Below the pieces are notes generated by a model, which saw only the letters and a program-made list of their open reading frames with translations, was not told where the DNA came from and made no database searches. A stretch of 64,000 bases of DNA, from positions 62,001 through 126,000 of the forward strand of contig CAVTWT010000040.1 of assembly GCA_963738425.1 (NCBI GenBank), written 5' to 3'. This stretch comes from CADEEN01 sp963738425. Lineage in GTDB: Bacteria; Pseudomonadota; Gammaproteobacteria; Burkholderiales; Burkholderiaceae_C. The translations under genes were made by a program, and so were the position numbers. Positions 35,390-44,418 of this stretch are shown here, one piece after another. Positions within the stretch are counted from its first letter, which is position 1. Each line of letters starts with the position of its first letter.

Positions 35390-36238
35390 ATGTTCTCCAG
35401 CACCGAAGCATGGTGGGACGCGCTGCGGGCTGTCAGCGCGTTGAACGTCGTCGCGTGGGCGGCGGCAGGGCTGTGGCTGCTGCGGCTGCGCACTTCGCTT
35501 CCACCCGATGAGTGGGCGTCGCGCCGGCTGCAACTGCTGCTCTGCGCGGGCTATGTCTTCGGCTGTGCCTGGCGTTCGCTGCTGCCGGTGTTCGATGTGC
35601 AGCGCATCGTGCTCGTCGATTCGTGGTGGTCGAGCGTCATCGTCGGCCGTTCGGTAGCGACGTTGGCCGAACTCTGCTTCGTCGCGCAGTGGGCGCTGCT
35701 GCTGCGCGATACCGCACATGCCACCGGCAGCCGCGTCGCTGCGACCGTGGCCGGTGCCTTGCTGCCGTTGATCGTCATTGCCGAGACGTGCTCATGGCAT
35801 GCTGTGCTGACGACGTCGAACCTCGGCCATGCGATAGAAGAATCGCTTTGGGGCCTGTGCGCGGCGTTGATCGCGCTCTGCCTGTTGGCGATCTGGCCGC
35901 GGGTCGAGGCGTCACGGCGGCCGCTGCTGGCGTTCTGGTGCGCTGCCGCGGCGGTCTACGTGGCCTACATGTTCGCCGTCGATGTGCCGATGTATTGGGC
36001 TCGCTGGGTGGCAGACGAAACGCAGGGCCGGGTCTATCTGAGCCTGTTGGACGGCGCGATCGATGCGTCGTCTCGCTGGACCGTGACCCACCGCTGGGAG
36101 GTCTGGAAGACCGAGGTGACCTGGATGACGCTGTACTTCAGTCTGGCCGTGTGGCTGAGCATCGCGCTGGTGCACCTGCCGCGGCTGCACGTGGCGCCGC
36201 GGCGACCCGTCTCACGGCGCGCCGAGCTGGCGCGCTGA
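35390..36238 (+). CDS. Uncharacterised multipass membrane protein
   Basis: A 282-residue protein with about seven hydrophobic segments (for example VVAWAAAGLWLL, VAATVAGALLPLIVIAETCSW and WMTLYFSLAVWLSIALVHL). It has many Trp residues and conserved-looking charged spots inside membrane segments (SWWSSVIVGRSVATLAELCF, HAIEESLWG). No family recognised. It starts 11 bases after the Lys/Ala-rich gene and may be cotranscribed. It converges on icd across a hairpin. Confidence 0.75.
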   Translation: MFSSTEAWWDALRAVSALNVVAWAAAGLWLLRLRTSLPPDEWASRRLQLLLCAGYVFGCAWRSLLPVFDVQRIVLVDSWWSSVIVGRSVATLAELCFVAQWALLLRDTAHATGSRVAATVAGALLPLIVIAETCSWHAVLTTSNLGHAIEESLWGLCAALIALCLLAIWPRVEASRRPLLAFWCAAAAVYVAYMFAVDVPMYWARWVADETQGRVYLSLLDGAIDASSRWTVTHRWEVWKTEVTWMTLYFSLAVWLSIALVHLPRLHVAPRRPVSRRAELAR

Positions 36239-36249
36239 TTTCAACGCGG

Positions 36250-36277
36250 TCCGGGGGCTCCATGTGAAACCCCCGGA
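36250..36277. terminator. Bidirectional hairpin between convergent genes
   Basis: TCCGGGGG and CCCCCGGA form an 8-base stem around a 12-base loop in the 44-base gap between the membrane-protein gene and icd. No clear T-run follows on either strand, so efficiency is uncertain. Confidence 0.5.
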
Positions 36278-36282
36278 CACCA

Positions 36283-37536
<1,254 letters not shown>

Positions 37537-37689
37537 GGTGTGCCTGGGCTGGGGTTTGGGGGCAGGGTTTCCGAGAAGGCGAAATTCTAGGGCCTGTCAA
37601 CCGAGACGGATCGGTCCACGTTGGCGGCCTGCCCTGCAGGCCCTAAGAAATGGGCGGCAGGCATCTTCAAACTTTCGAAAGGTAATCAC

Positions 37690-37920
37690 ATGAACAAGCT
37701 CCTGGCTGCCCTGATCGCTGCTGCATTCGCCACCTCCGGCTTCGCCGCTTCGCATGCCGCGAAGGAAATGAAGAAGGAAGAGGCCAAGCCGGCTGCTGCC
37801 GCTGCCTCCGCTGCTCCGGCCGCAAAGAAGGACGAGGCGAAGAAGGACGCCAAGCCGGCTGCTGCCGCTGCTCCGGCCGCTCCGGCTGCCCCCGCCAAGA
37901 AGGACGAGCCGAAGAAGTAA
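37690..37920 (+). CDS. Small exported Ala/Lys-rich protein
   Basis: A 76-residue protein with a signal peptide (NKLLAALIAAAFATSGFA-A), after which nearly all residues are Ala, Lys, Glu, Asp or Pro, in repeating AAKKDEAKKDAKP-like blocks. Two near-copies of KPAAAAA/AP units indicate internal repeat expansion. GAAAGG lies 7-12 bases before the ATG. It is probably periplasmic and disordered. Related low-complexity exported peptides are frequent in Burkholderiales; function unknown. A strong terminator follows. Confidence 0.75.
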   Translation: MNKLLAALIAAAFATSGFAASHAAKEMKKEEAKPAAAAASAAPAAKKDEAKKDAKPAAAAAPAAPAAPAKKDEPKK

Positions 37921-37957
37921 TCGGCTGGCCTGACTCGGATCAGGAACCCAACCCCGA

Positions 37958-38269
37958 TCAGCGCCCGGCACCCGCCGGGCGCTTTGCTTTTGGCTGGCGC
38001 TGGCCCTTGTAGCGCAGCCGGCGTGCCTCCTTGGGATCGACTGTCAGCGCGCGGTACAACTCGATGCGGTCGCCGTCGCGCAACACCTGGGACAATGCGC
38101 AGCGACGCCCCCAGACGCCGCACTGCACCGCGGCCAGGGCCAGGCCGTGGCGTTGCAGCAGCCCGCTGGCATGGAGCGCATCGCTGACCGTGCTCGCCTC
38201 GGGCACGTCGAGCGCCACCAACTCCACCTGCCGCGCCGTCGCGCTGTAGGCCACCTCAACGCGGGCCAT
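37958..38269 (-). CDS. rnfH: RnfH family ubiquitin-fold protein
   Basis: A 103-residue RnfH (UPF0125) protein with a beta-grasp fold. ARVEVAYSATARQVELVALD, GVWGRRCALSQVLRDGDRIELYRAL and the DPKEARRLRY C-terminal stretch are characteristic. The role is not firmly known. The ATG at 38269 overlaps the ratA 3-prime end by 14 bases, the usual ratA-rnfH pairing. Its own last codons carry the terminator of the convergent exported-protein gene. Confidence 0.9.
   Translation of the reverse strand: MARVEVAYSATARQVELVALDVPEASTVSDALHASGLLQRHGLALAAVQCGVWGRRCALSQVLRDGDRIELYRALTVDPKEARRLRYKGQRQPKAKRPAGAGR
37960..37991 (+). terminator. Rho-independent terminator
   Basis: AGCGCCCGGC and GCCGGGCGCT form a perfect 10-base stem with a 4-base loop, followed by TTGCTTTT on the plus strand. 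It ends the Ala/Lys-rich gene transcript and overlaps the last codons of rnfH. Confidence 0.85.
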
Positions 38270-38720
38270 GGACTTGCTCGGCGCGCTGCACGAAGGAATC
38301 GACCAGCGTGTTGGCCACGCGATCGAACACCGGGCTGATGAGGGTCTCCAGCGCCGCATTGGCGAAGGCGTAGCGCAGATCGAATTCGATGCGGCACGCC
38401 GATGCGTCGGCATCGCGGGCGGCGCCGCCTCGGGCCACCGGCACGAACAGCCAGGTGCCTTCGAGTTGGGAGAACGGGCCATCGACCAGCGTCACCCGCA
38501 CCTCTTGCCCATTGCGGTGGTGGTTGCGCGTGGTGAAGGCGTGGCGCAGGCCGCCCTTGGCCAAGGTCAGCCGTGCCGTCATGCCATCGTCGTGATGCTC
38601 GACCACGTCGGCCTGCGCGCACCAGGGCAAGAAGGTCGGATACGCCTGCACTGCCGTCACGAGCTCGTACATCTCGCGCGGCGAGTACCAGAGCAACACG
38701 GAGCGCTTGACGTGCTTCAT
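38256..38720 (-). CDS. ratA: RatA/COQ10-type START-domain protein
   Basis: A 154-residue polyketide cyclase/START protein. KHVKRSVLLWYSPREMYELV, YPTFLPWCAQADV and the closing DSFVQRAEQVHG match RatA, described in E. coli as a ribosome-binding inhibitor; related COQ10 proteins bind ubiquinone. Which role applies is open. It diverges from smpB with 15 bases between starts, a widely conserved arrangement, and is followed by rnfH. Confidence 0.9.
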   Translation of the reverse strand: MKHVKRSVLLWYSPREMYELVTAVQAYPTFLPWCAQADVVEHHDDGMTARLTLAKGGLRHAFTTRNHHRNGQEVRVTLVDGPFSQLEGTWLFVPVARGGAARDADASACRIEFDLRYAFANAALETLISPVFDRVANTLVDSFVQRAEQVHGPR

Positions 38721-38735
38721 ACAATGGTTCGAATT

Positions 38736-39200
38736 ATGTCGATCGCCGAAAACCGCCGTGCTCGCCACGAGTACCACATCGAGGAGACCTACGAAGCCGG
38801 CGTGGTGCTCTCGGGCTGGGAGATCAAGGCCATCCGTGCCGGCCAGATCCAGCTCACCGATGGCTACGTGGTGATCCGCGACGGTGAGCTGCACCTGATC
38901 GGCTGCCGCATCAACCCGTTGCGCTCGGCGTCGACGCATGTGCTGCCCGAGCCCGACCGCACGAAGAAGCTGCTGATGCACAAGGAAGAGATCAAGCGCC
39001 TGATCGGCAAGGTCGAGCAGAAAGGCTTCACGCTGGTGCCGCTGGACCTGCACTTCAAGGGCGGCCATGTGAAGGCGCAGATCGCGCTGGCCAAGGGCAA
39101 GGCGCAGCACGACAAGCGCGACACCGAGAAGCAGAAAGATTGGGAACGCGAGAAAGGCCGCCTGATGCGGCACAAGGTCTCAGGCGGCAAGAACGCTTAA
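38736..39200 (+). CDS. smpB: SsrA-binding protein SmpB
   Basis: SmpB delivers tmRNA to stalled ribosomes. The 154-residue protein has NRRARHEYHIEETYEAGVVL, GWEIKAIRAGQIQLTDGYV and a basic tail (DTEKQKDWEREKGRLMRHK). The ATG at 38736 is preferred to one at 38724. Its last 21 bases overlap the convergent metC gene. Confidence 0.96.
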   Translation: MSIAENRRARHEYHIEETYEAGVVLSGWEIKAIRAGQIQLTDGYVVIRDGELHLIGCRINPLRSASTHVLPEPDRTKKLLMHKEEIKRLIGKVEQKGFTLVPLDLHFKGGHVKAQIALAKGKAQHDKRDTEKQKDWEREKGRLMRHKVSGGKNA

Positions 39201-40358
39201 GGCTTGCTCGGCGTCCGCGATCAAGTCTTCGACGGCTTCGAGGCCGATGCAAAAGCGCACCAGGGTTCCGCGGTACGGCGGCTTGTCGCGGATCGTCTTC
39301 GGGTCGTAAGGCAGGACGAGGCTGACCGGCCCGGCCCAGCTGTAGCCGATGCGAAACAGCTTCAGCGCGTCGACGAAGGCATCGGTCTGTGTGCTGGTGA
39401 ATCGAGGATCGATTTCCACCGTCACCAAACCCGCCGCCGCGCTGCAATGCGAGGCCCAATGCTCGTGGCCCGGCGACCCTGGCAAGGCCGGGTGCAGCAC
39501 ACGAGCGAATTCCTTGCGTGACTGGCACCAGGCCGCGAAGGCCCGGCCCGCAGCGTCTTGCGCGGCATAGCGCAGCGCCAACGACGGCAGCGAACGCAGC
39601 ACGAATTCAACGTCGTTGATGCCGACGCCATGGCCAACCCGGCTGCGTGACAGTGCCAGCGTTCGGTACAGCGCGTCGTCGCGACAGGTCACCGCCCCCA
39701 TCAGTACATCGCCGCCACCGGACGGGTATTTGGTGAGGGCATGAACCGTGACATCCACCCCCAAACCGTCCGCGAGCGCAAACGCATCGAACGCAATGCC
39801 GGCGCCCCAGGTGTTGTCGAGCGCGATCACGGCCTGCGGCGCGCGGTCGCGGACCACGCGGATCAGCGAACGCAGATCGGGGAACTCCAGCGTCACCGAG
39901 CCGGCGGCTTCGAGCCAGACGAGTTTCGTCTTGGGCGTGATGGCCGCCGCCAGCGACGCTGCATCCATTGCGTCGTAAACCGCATGGCCGATGCCCCAGG
40001 CGGCCAACTCGGTGCGCGTGAAGTTCTTGTTCGGCGCGTAGACGTTGTTCGGCAGCAGCACCTGGTCGCCCGACTTCAGCAGCGCGATGTCGACCATCGT
40101 CACCGCCGCCAACCCGCTCGAGACGAGCATCGTGTGCGTGCCGCCTTCAAGCGTGGCGATGCGTTCTTCGAGCGTGAAGCTCGTCGGCGTGCCGTGCAGG
40201 CCGTAGGTGTAGGCACTGCGGTCGAGCCAGGTGCGAGAGCGCATCGCGGCAACGCTGTCGAAGAAAACCGTCGAGCCCTTGTGCACCGGCACGGCCGGAG
40301 AGGCAAAGCCTTCCGGCGGTGTGTACGGGTGATGGATCAGCGCGGTGTTCTTCTTCAT
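39180..40358 (-). CDS. metC: Cystathionine beta-lyase
   Basis: A PLP-dependent Cys/Met metabolism enzyme of 392 residues that splits cystathionine to homocysteine. It has SAYTYGLHGTPTSFTLEERIATLEGG, VWLEAAGSVTLEFPDL, ALDNTWGAGIAFDAF and VHALTKYPSGGGDVLMG with the PLP lysine. The SRVGHGVGIND and GYSWAGPVSLVLPYD stretches are more like MetC than the gamma-lyases. The start overlaps the rimO stop by 4 bases. Confidence 0.9.
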   Translation of the reverse strand: MKKNTALIHHPYTPPEGFASPAVPVHKGSTVFFDSVAAMRSRTWLDRSAYTYGLHGTPTSFTLEERIATLEGGTHTMLVSSGLAAVTMVDIALLKSGDQVLLPNNVYAPNKNFTRTELAAWGIGHAVYDAMDAASLAAAITPKTKLVWLEAAGSVTLEFPDLRSLIRVVRDRAPQAVIALDNTWGAGIAFDAFALADGLGVDVTVHALTKYPSGGGDVLMGAVTCRDDALYRTLALSRSRVGHGVGINDVEFVLRSLPSLALRYAAQDAAGRAFAAWCQSRKEFARVLHPALPGSPGHEHWASHCSAAAGLVTVEIDPRFTSTQTDAFVDALKLFRIGYSWAGPVSLVLPYDPKTIRDKPPYRGTLVRFCIGLEAVEDLIADAEQALSVLAA

Positions 40359-41731
40359 AGCACCACGCCTACCAGGTCATGTCCCTCCGCGGCAACGATC
40401 TTCGCGCGCGCGAACTCGCCAACCTTCAACTGCTTGCTTGCCTTCTCGGGGGGCAGCAAGCGCACCGTGCCATCGATCTCCGGCGCGTCGGCATAACTGC
40501 GCCCCACCCCGCCTTTGCGGCCGAGGGCCGGCGCGCTGTCGATCAGCACCTGCATCGTCGCGCCGACGCGGCGCTGCAAGCGCGCCGACGACGCCGCTTC
40601 AGCCGCGGCCATGAAGCGGGCTCTGCGTTCTTCACGCACTTCGATCGGCAGCATGCCGGGCAGCTCGTTGGCTGCAGCGCCCTTGACAGGTGAGTACGCG
40701 AAGCAACCCGCCCGGTCGATGCCCGCTTCTTCGACGAATTGCAGCAGGTGTTCGAACTCGGCCTCGGTTTCTCCGGGAAAGCCAGCGATGAAGGTGCTGC
40801 GCACGACGAGTTCCGGACAGATCTCGCGCCAGCGCGCCAGCCGCTCGAGGTTCTTCTCGCCGCTGGCCGGACGCTTCATGCGCTTCAACACCTCCGGGTG
40901 CGAATGCTGGAACGGCACGTCGAGGTACGGCAGCACACGACCCGAGGCCATCAGCGGCAACACCTCATCGACATGCGGGTATGGATAGACGTAGTGCAGC
41001 CGCACCCAAGCGCCATGCGCATCGGCGATGTCACCCAACTTCTCGCACAGATCGAGCATGCGCGTCTTCACCGGCGCGCCGTTCCAGAAACCCGTGCGGT
41101 ACTTCAGATCGACGCCATACGCGCTCGTGTCCTGGCTGACGACGAGCAGCTCCTTGACGCCTGCCTCGAACAGGCGCTGCGCTTCGTTCAGCACGTCGCC
41201 GATCGGCCGCGACACCAGATCACCGCGCATCGACGGGATGATGCAGAAGGTGCAGCGGTGGTTGCAGCCTTCGCTGATCTTGAGGTACGCGTAGTGCTTG
41301 GGCGTCAGCTTGATGCCTTGCGCCGGGACCAGGTCGGTGAACGGGTCGTGCGGCTTGGGCAGATGCACATGCACCGCATCCATCACCTCCTGCGTGGCAT
41401 GCGGTCCGGTGACAGCGAGCACTTTCGGGTGCACTGAACGCACCAGATTGCCGCCATCGTCTCCCGCTTTGGCGCCGAGGCAGCCGGTGACGATGACCTT
41501 GCCGTTGGCAGCCAGCGCCTCGCCGATCGCGTCGAGGCTCTCCTTCACCGCATCGTCGATGAAGCCGCAGGTGTTGACGATGACGAGGTCAGCACCCGCG
41601 TAGCTCTTGCTCGTCGTGTAGCCCTCGGCGGAGAGCTGGGTGAGGATCAGTTCGGAGTCGGTCAGCGCCTTCGGGCAGCCAAGTGAGACGAAGCCGACCT
41701 TGGGTGCGGTGGCTGCAACGGGTTCATTCAT
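40355..41731 (-). CDS. rimO: Ribosomal protein S12 methylthiotransferase RimO
   Basis: A radical-SAM enzyme that methylthiolates an Asp of S12. The 458-residue protein has an N-terminal UPF0004 domain (VGFVSLGCPKALTDSE, VNTCGFIDDA, VTGCLGAK, the three cluster-binding Cys) and SEGCNHRCTFCIIPSMRGDL for the radical-SAM cluster, ending in a TRAM domain. The SLGCPKAL start separates it from MiaB. It is upstream of metC, to which it is coupled. Confidence 0.95.
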   Translation of the reverse strand: MNEPVAATAPKVGFVSLGCPKALTDSELILTQLSAEGYTTSKSYAGADLVIVNTCGFIDDAVKESLDAIGEALAANGKVIVTGCLGAKAGDDGGNLVRSVHPKVLAVTGPHATQEVMDAVHVHLPKPHDPFTDLVPAQGIKLTPKHYAYLKISEGCNHRCTFCIIPSMRGDLVSRPIGDVLNEAQRLFEAGVKELLVVSQDTSAYGVDLKYRTGFWNGAPVKTRMLDLCEKLGDIADAHGAWVRLHYVYPYPHVDEVLPLMASGRVLPYLDVPFQHSHPEVLKRMKRPASGEKNLERLARWREICPELVVRSTFIAGFPGETEAEFEHLLQFVEEAGIDRAGCFAYSPVKGAAANELPGMLPIEVREERRARFMAAAEAASSARLQRRVGATMQVLIDSAPALGRKGGVGRSYADAPEIDGTVRLLPPEKASKQLKVGEFARAKIVAAEGHDLVGVVL

Positions 41732-41763
41732 GCGCGGGATTGTCCCGCAACCTCACTCCGGCC

Positions 41764-42285
41764 TTACTTCTTCGGCGGAACGAAGCCCGGAAACAGCGCG
41801 CCGGCCGGTCCCACTTGCTGCTGCATCTTCTCGAAGTAGCTCTTCGACTGCTCGAGATAGTTGCCCATCAGGCCCTGCATCGACGCCACCGGGTTGGCCA
41901 GCGCCTGCTGCGCCAGCTGCGCCTGCATCTGCGCCGCCGCCTTCAGGTTCTGCTCCAACACCGCGCCCATCGCGCCCTGCATCGCATGGCCGTAGAAGCG
42001 GATGATCTGCGACAGCATGTCGGTGGAGAACATCGGCACGCCCCCGCTCTCCTCTTCCAGGATGATCTGCAGCAGGATGCTGCGCGTCAGGTCGGCACTG
42101 TCTTTCGCGTCACGCACCTCGAAGTCTTCGCCACTGAGCACCATCTGCTTGACATCGGCCAGCGTGATGTAGCTGCTCGACTGCGTGTCGTATAGGCGCC
42201 GGTTCGGGTACTTCTTGAGCACGCGCACGCCGCCGCCCTCGCTGCCGGCGGGCGGTTTGGTGCTGGTGCGACGGGTGGAAGGCAT
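41764..42285 (-). CDS. phaR: Polyhydroxyalkanoate synthesis repressor PhaR
   Basis: PhaR binds PHB and DNA and represses phasin and its own gene. The 173-residue protein has the PHB/PHA accumulation regulator domain (LKKYPNRRLYDTQSSSYITL, DVKQMVLSGEDFEVRDAK, ILLQIILEEE) and a Gln/Met/Ala-rich C-terminal helix (QAQLAQQALANPVASMQG) that binds PHB. It indicates PHB storage in this organism. It sits between rimO and deoA. Confidence 0.94.
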   Translation of the reverse strand: MPSTRRTSTKPPAGSEGGGVRVLKKYPNRRLYDTQSSSYITLADVKQMVLSGEDFEVRDAKDSADLTRSILLQIILEEESGGVPMFSTDMLSQIIRFYGHAMQGAMGAVLEQNLKAAAQMQAQLAQQALANPVASMQGLMGNYLEQSKSYFEKMQQQVGPAGALFPGFVPPKK

Positions 42286-42339
42286 GACAAAACCATTCTA
42301 GGAGGGACGCTGCGCACTGATTGTGCGTGGTTTACCCGC

Positions 42340-43656
42340 TCAAAGGCGTTCGATCACCGCGGGCTGTGGGGGCTCGGCACGCGGCGCAATGCGAATCGCC
42401 TGCACGATGCGCGCGATGGCAGCGTGCGCCGCTTCGCGGCTCGACGCATGGACTTGCATCAGCGGCTCGCCAGTGGCGACGCGCGTGCCTACCGACTGGA
42501 CGTGCGAGAGGCCCACGCGCGCATCGATCGCGTCGCTGGCAATCCGTCGTCCGCCGCCCAGCGCGACAACGGCGAGGCCGATCTCGCGCGCGTCGGTGGC
42601 CGCGATCACGCCGTCCTTCGGCGCCGGCAGCGGCAGCACGAAGCGCGCTTTGCGCAGGCCGGCGAAGCGCGGCGAGAGCACGTTGCGCGGCCCGCCCAGC
42701 GAGCCCACCATCTGCGCGAAGCGCTCGGCGGCTTGGCCGCTGTCGAGCGCGCGGCGGGCCAGCGCCTGTCCTGCGTCGGCATCGGCGCACAGCCCCGACA
42801 GCGCCAGCATCTCGCCGCACAGCGCCAGCGTCACGGCTTCCAGCCGCGATTCGCGCGGCACGCGGCCGGTCAAAAAGTCAATCGCCTCCTGCATTTCGAG
42901 CGCATTGCCCGCCGTGCGGCCTAGAACCTGGTTCATGTCGGTGATCAAGGCGCGCGTCGGCAAGCCCGCTCCTGCGGCAACTTGCACGATGCTCTGCGCC
43001 AGCTCGCGGGCGGCATCGGTGGTCGTGCAGAAGGCGCCATTGCCGGCCTTCACGTCCATGACGAGGAACTGCAATCCCGCGGCGAGTTTTTTCGACAGGA
43101 TGCTGGCGGTGATCAACGGTACCGACTCCACGGTCGCGGTGACATCGCGGATCGCGTACAGCCGCCGATCGGCCGGCGCCACGCGCGCGCTGGCGCCGAC
43201 GATCGCGCAGCCGGCCTCGCGCAGCACCCGTGTCAGCAGCGCACGCGATGGCGCCACGTTGTAGCCGGCCAGGCTCTGCAGCTTGTCGAGCGTGCCGCCG
43301 GTGTGGCCGAGGCCGCGGCCCGAAATCATCGGCACGACGCCGCCGCAGGCGGCGACGATCGGCGCCAGCATCAAGCTGACCTTGTCGCCGACACCGCCGG
43401 TGGAATGCTTGTCGATCACCGGGCCTGGCAGATGCGCACGTGACCAATCGAGCACCTGGCCCGAGTGCGTCATCGCGCGGGTCAGCAGCGCCGCCTCGGC
43501 ACGTGTCATGCCGTTGAGCAGGATCGCCATCGCCAGCGCGGCGACCTGGCCTTCGCTCCATGTGCGTGTCACCAGACCGCGCACGAAATCGTCGATCTGC
43601 GCTTCGTCGAGCGCGCGCCCGTCACGCTTGGCGCGGATGACTTCCGCCGGTGTCAT
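42340..43656 (-). CDS. deoA: Thymidine phosphorylase
   Basis: DeoA cleaves thymidine (or uridine) to base and (deoxy)ribose-1-phosphate. The 438-residue protein has the diagnostic SMLAPIVAACGG-like core and DKHSTGGVGDKVSLMLAPIV, GRGLGHTGGTLDKLQSL, and KAGNGAF. It is the last gene of the nucleoside operon; its start lies 35 bases inside deoC. Confidence 0.95.
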   Translation of the reverse strand: MTPAEVIRAKRDGRALDEAQIDDFVRGLVTRTWSEGQVAALAMAILLNGMTRAEAALLTRAMTHSGQVLDWSRAHLPGPVIDKHSTGGVGDKVSLMLAPIVAACGGVVPMISGRGLGHTGGTLDKLQSLAGYNVAPSRALLTRVLREAGCAIVGASARVAPADRRLYAIRDVTATVESVPLITASILSKKLAAGLQFLVMDVKAGNGAFCTTTDAARELAQSIVQVAAGAGLPTRALITDMNQVLGRTAGNALEMQEAIDFLTGRVPRESRLEAVTLALCGEMLALSGLCADADAGQALARRALDSGQAAERFAQMVGSLGGPRNVLSPRFAGLRKARFVLPLPAPKDGVIAATDAREIGLAVVALGGGRRIASDAIDARVGLSHVQSVGTRVATGEPLMQVHASSREAAHAAIARIVQAIRIAPRAEPPQPAVIERL

Positions 43657-44396
43657 CGCTCAGTATGCCGATGCCGGCGCCGCGCCAGAGACGCCGCCCG
43701 ACAAGCACACGCTCGATGTCGCCGAGCAAGCCGCTGGCGCCGAAGCGCAGGCGTTGTGGGGTGGTCGCGTCGGCACCGAGCGTTTGGCGCACCAGCGCGA
43801 TGTAGTCCGTCGCATCAGCCACCGTTCGGATGCCGCCCGAGGCCTTGAAGCCCACTGCGCGCGGCTGCATCGCGATGCACTCGAGCATCAGCCGCGCCGC
43901 TTCGAGCGACGCGCCATGCGCCGTCTTGCCGGTGCTGGTCTTCAGGAAATCGACTCCAGCCGCGAGCCCGATGCGGCTGGCCTGGCGGATCGTCTCGGGC
44001 AGCGGCAACTCGCCCGATTCGATGATCAGCTTCAGGCGCTGCTTCGGGCACGCCGCGCGCACGGCACGCACGAGGTCCGCCGCCGCGGCCGCCTCGCCGC
44101 CCAGCATCGACCGCCACGGCAGCACAAGATCGACCTCGTCGCCGCCGGCCTCGACGATGGATTGCGTATCGGCCAGCGCCAGGGCGACGTCGAGCGCACC
44201 GGCCGGGAAATTGGCCACCGCCGCCACCGCGACGCTGGCCGGCAATGCGGCCCGTGCCTGCGCCACGAAGCGCGGCCAGACGCAGACTGCGGCCACCGGC
44301 CCCCAAGGCGTCACCGCGCGGCGGCACAGCGCGTCGATCGCCGCCGCGTCATCGTCGTCGTTCAGGCTCGTCAGGTCGAGGCAGGCAGCGCGAGCT
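43622..44396 (-). pseudogene. deoC: Deoxyribose-phosphate aldolase with disrupted start
   Basis: A class I DeoC aldolase splitting deoxyribose-5-phosphate to glyceraldehyde-3-phosphate and acetaldehyde. DFLKTSTGKTAHGAS (Schiff-base Lys) and GFKASGGIRT are present. The usable start in frame is GTG at 44314, giving 230 residues, but the same frame continues upstream as ACLDLTSLNDDD and IDALCRRA, family-conserved N-terminal sequence, to an in-frame TGA without a start codon. A proper GGAGG-ATG stands at 44394-44405 in another frame, so one base was probably gained or lost at 44376-44396. It may be an error or a real lesion. Confidence 0.8.
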
Positions 44397-44418
44397 GCGC
44401 TGCCTCATCGGGCCTCCA

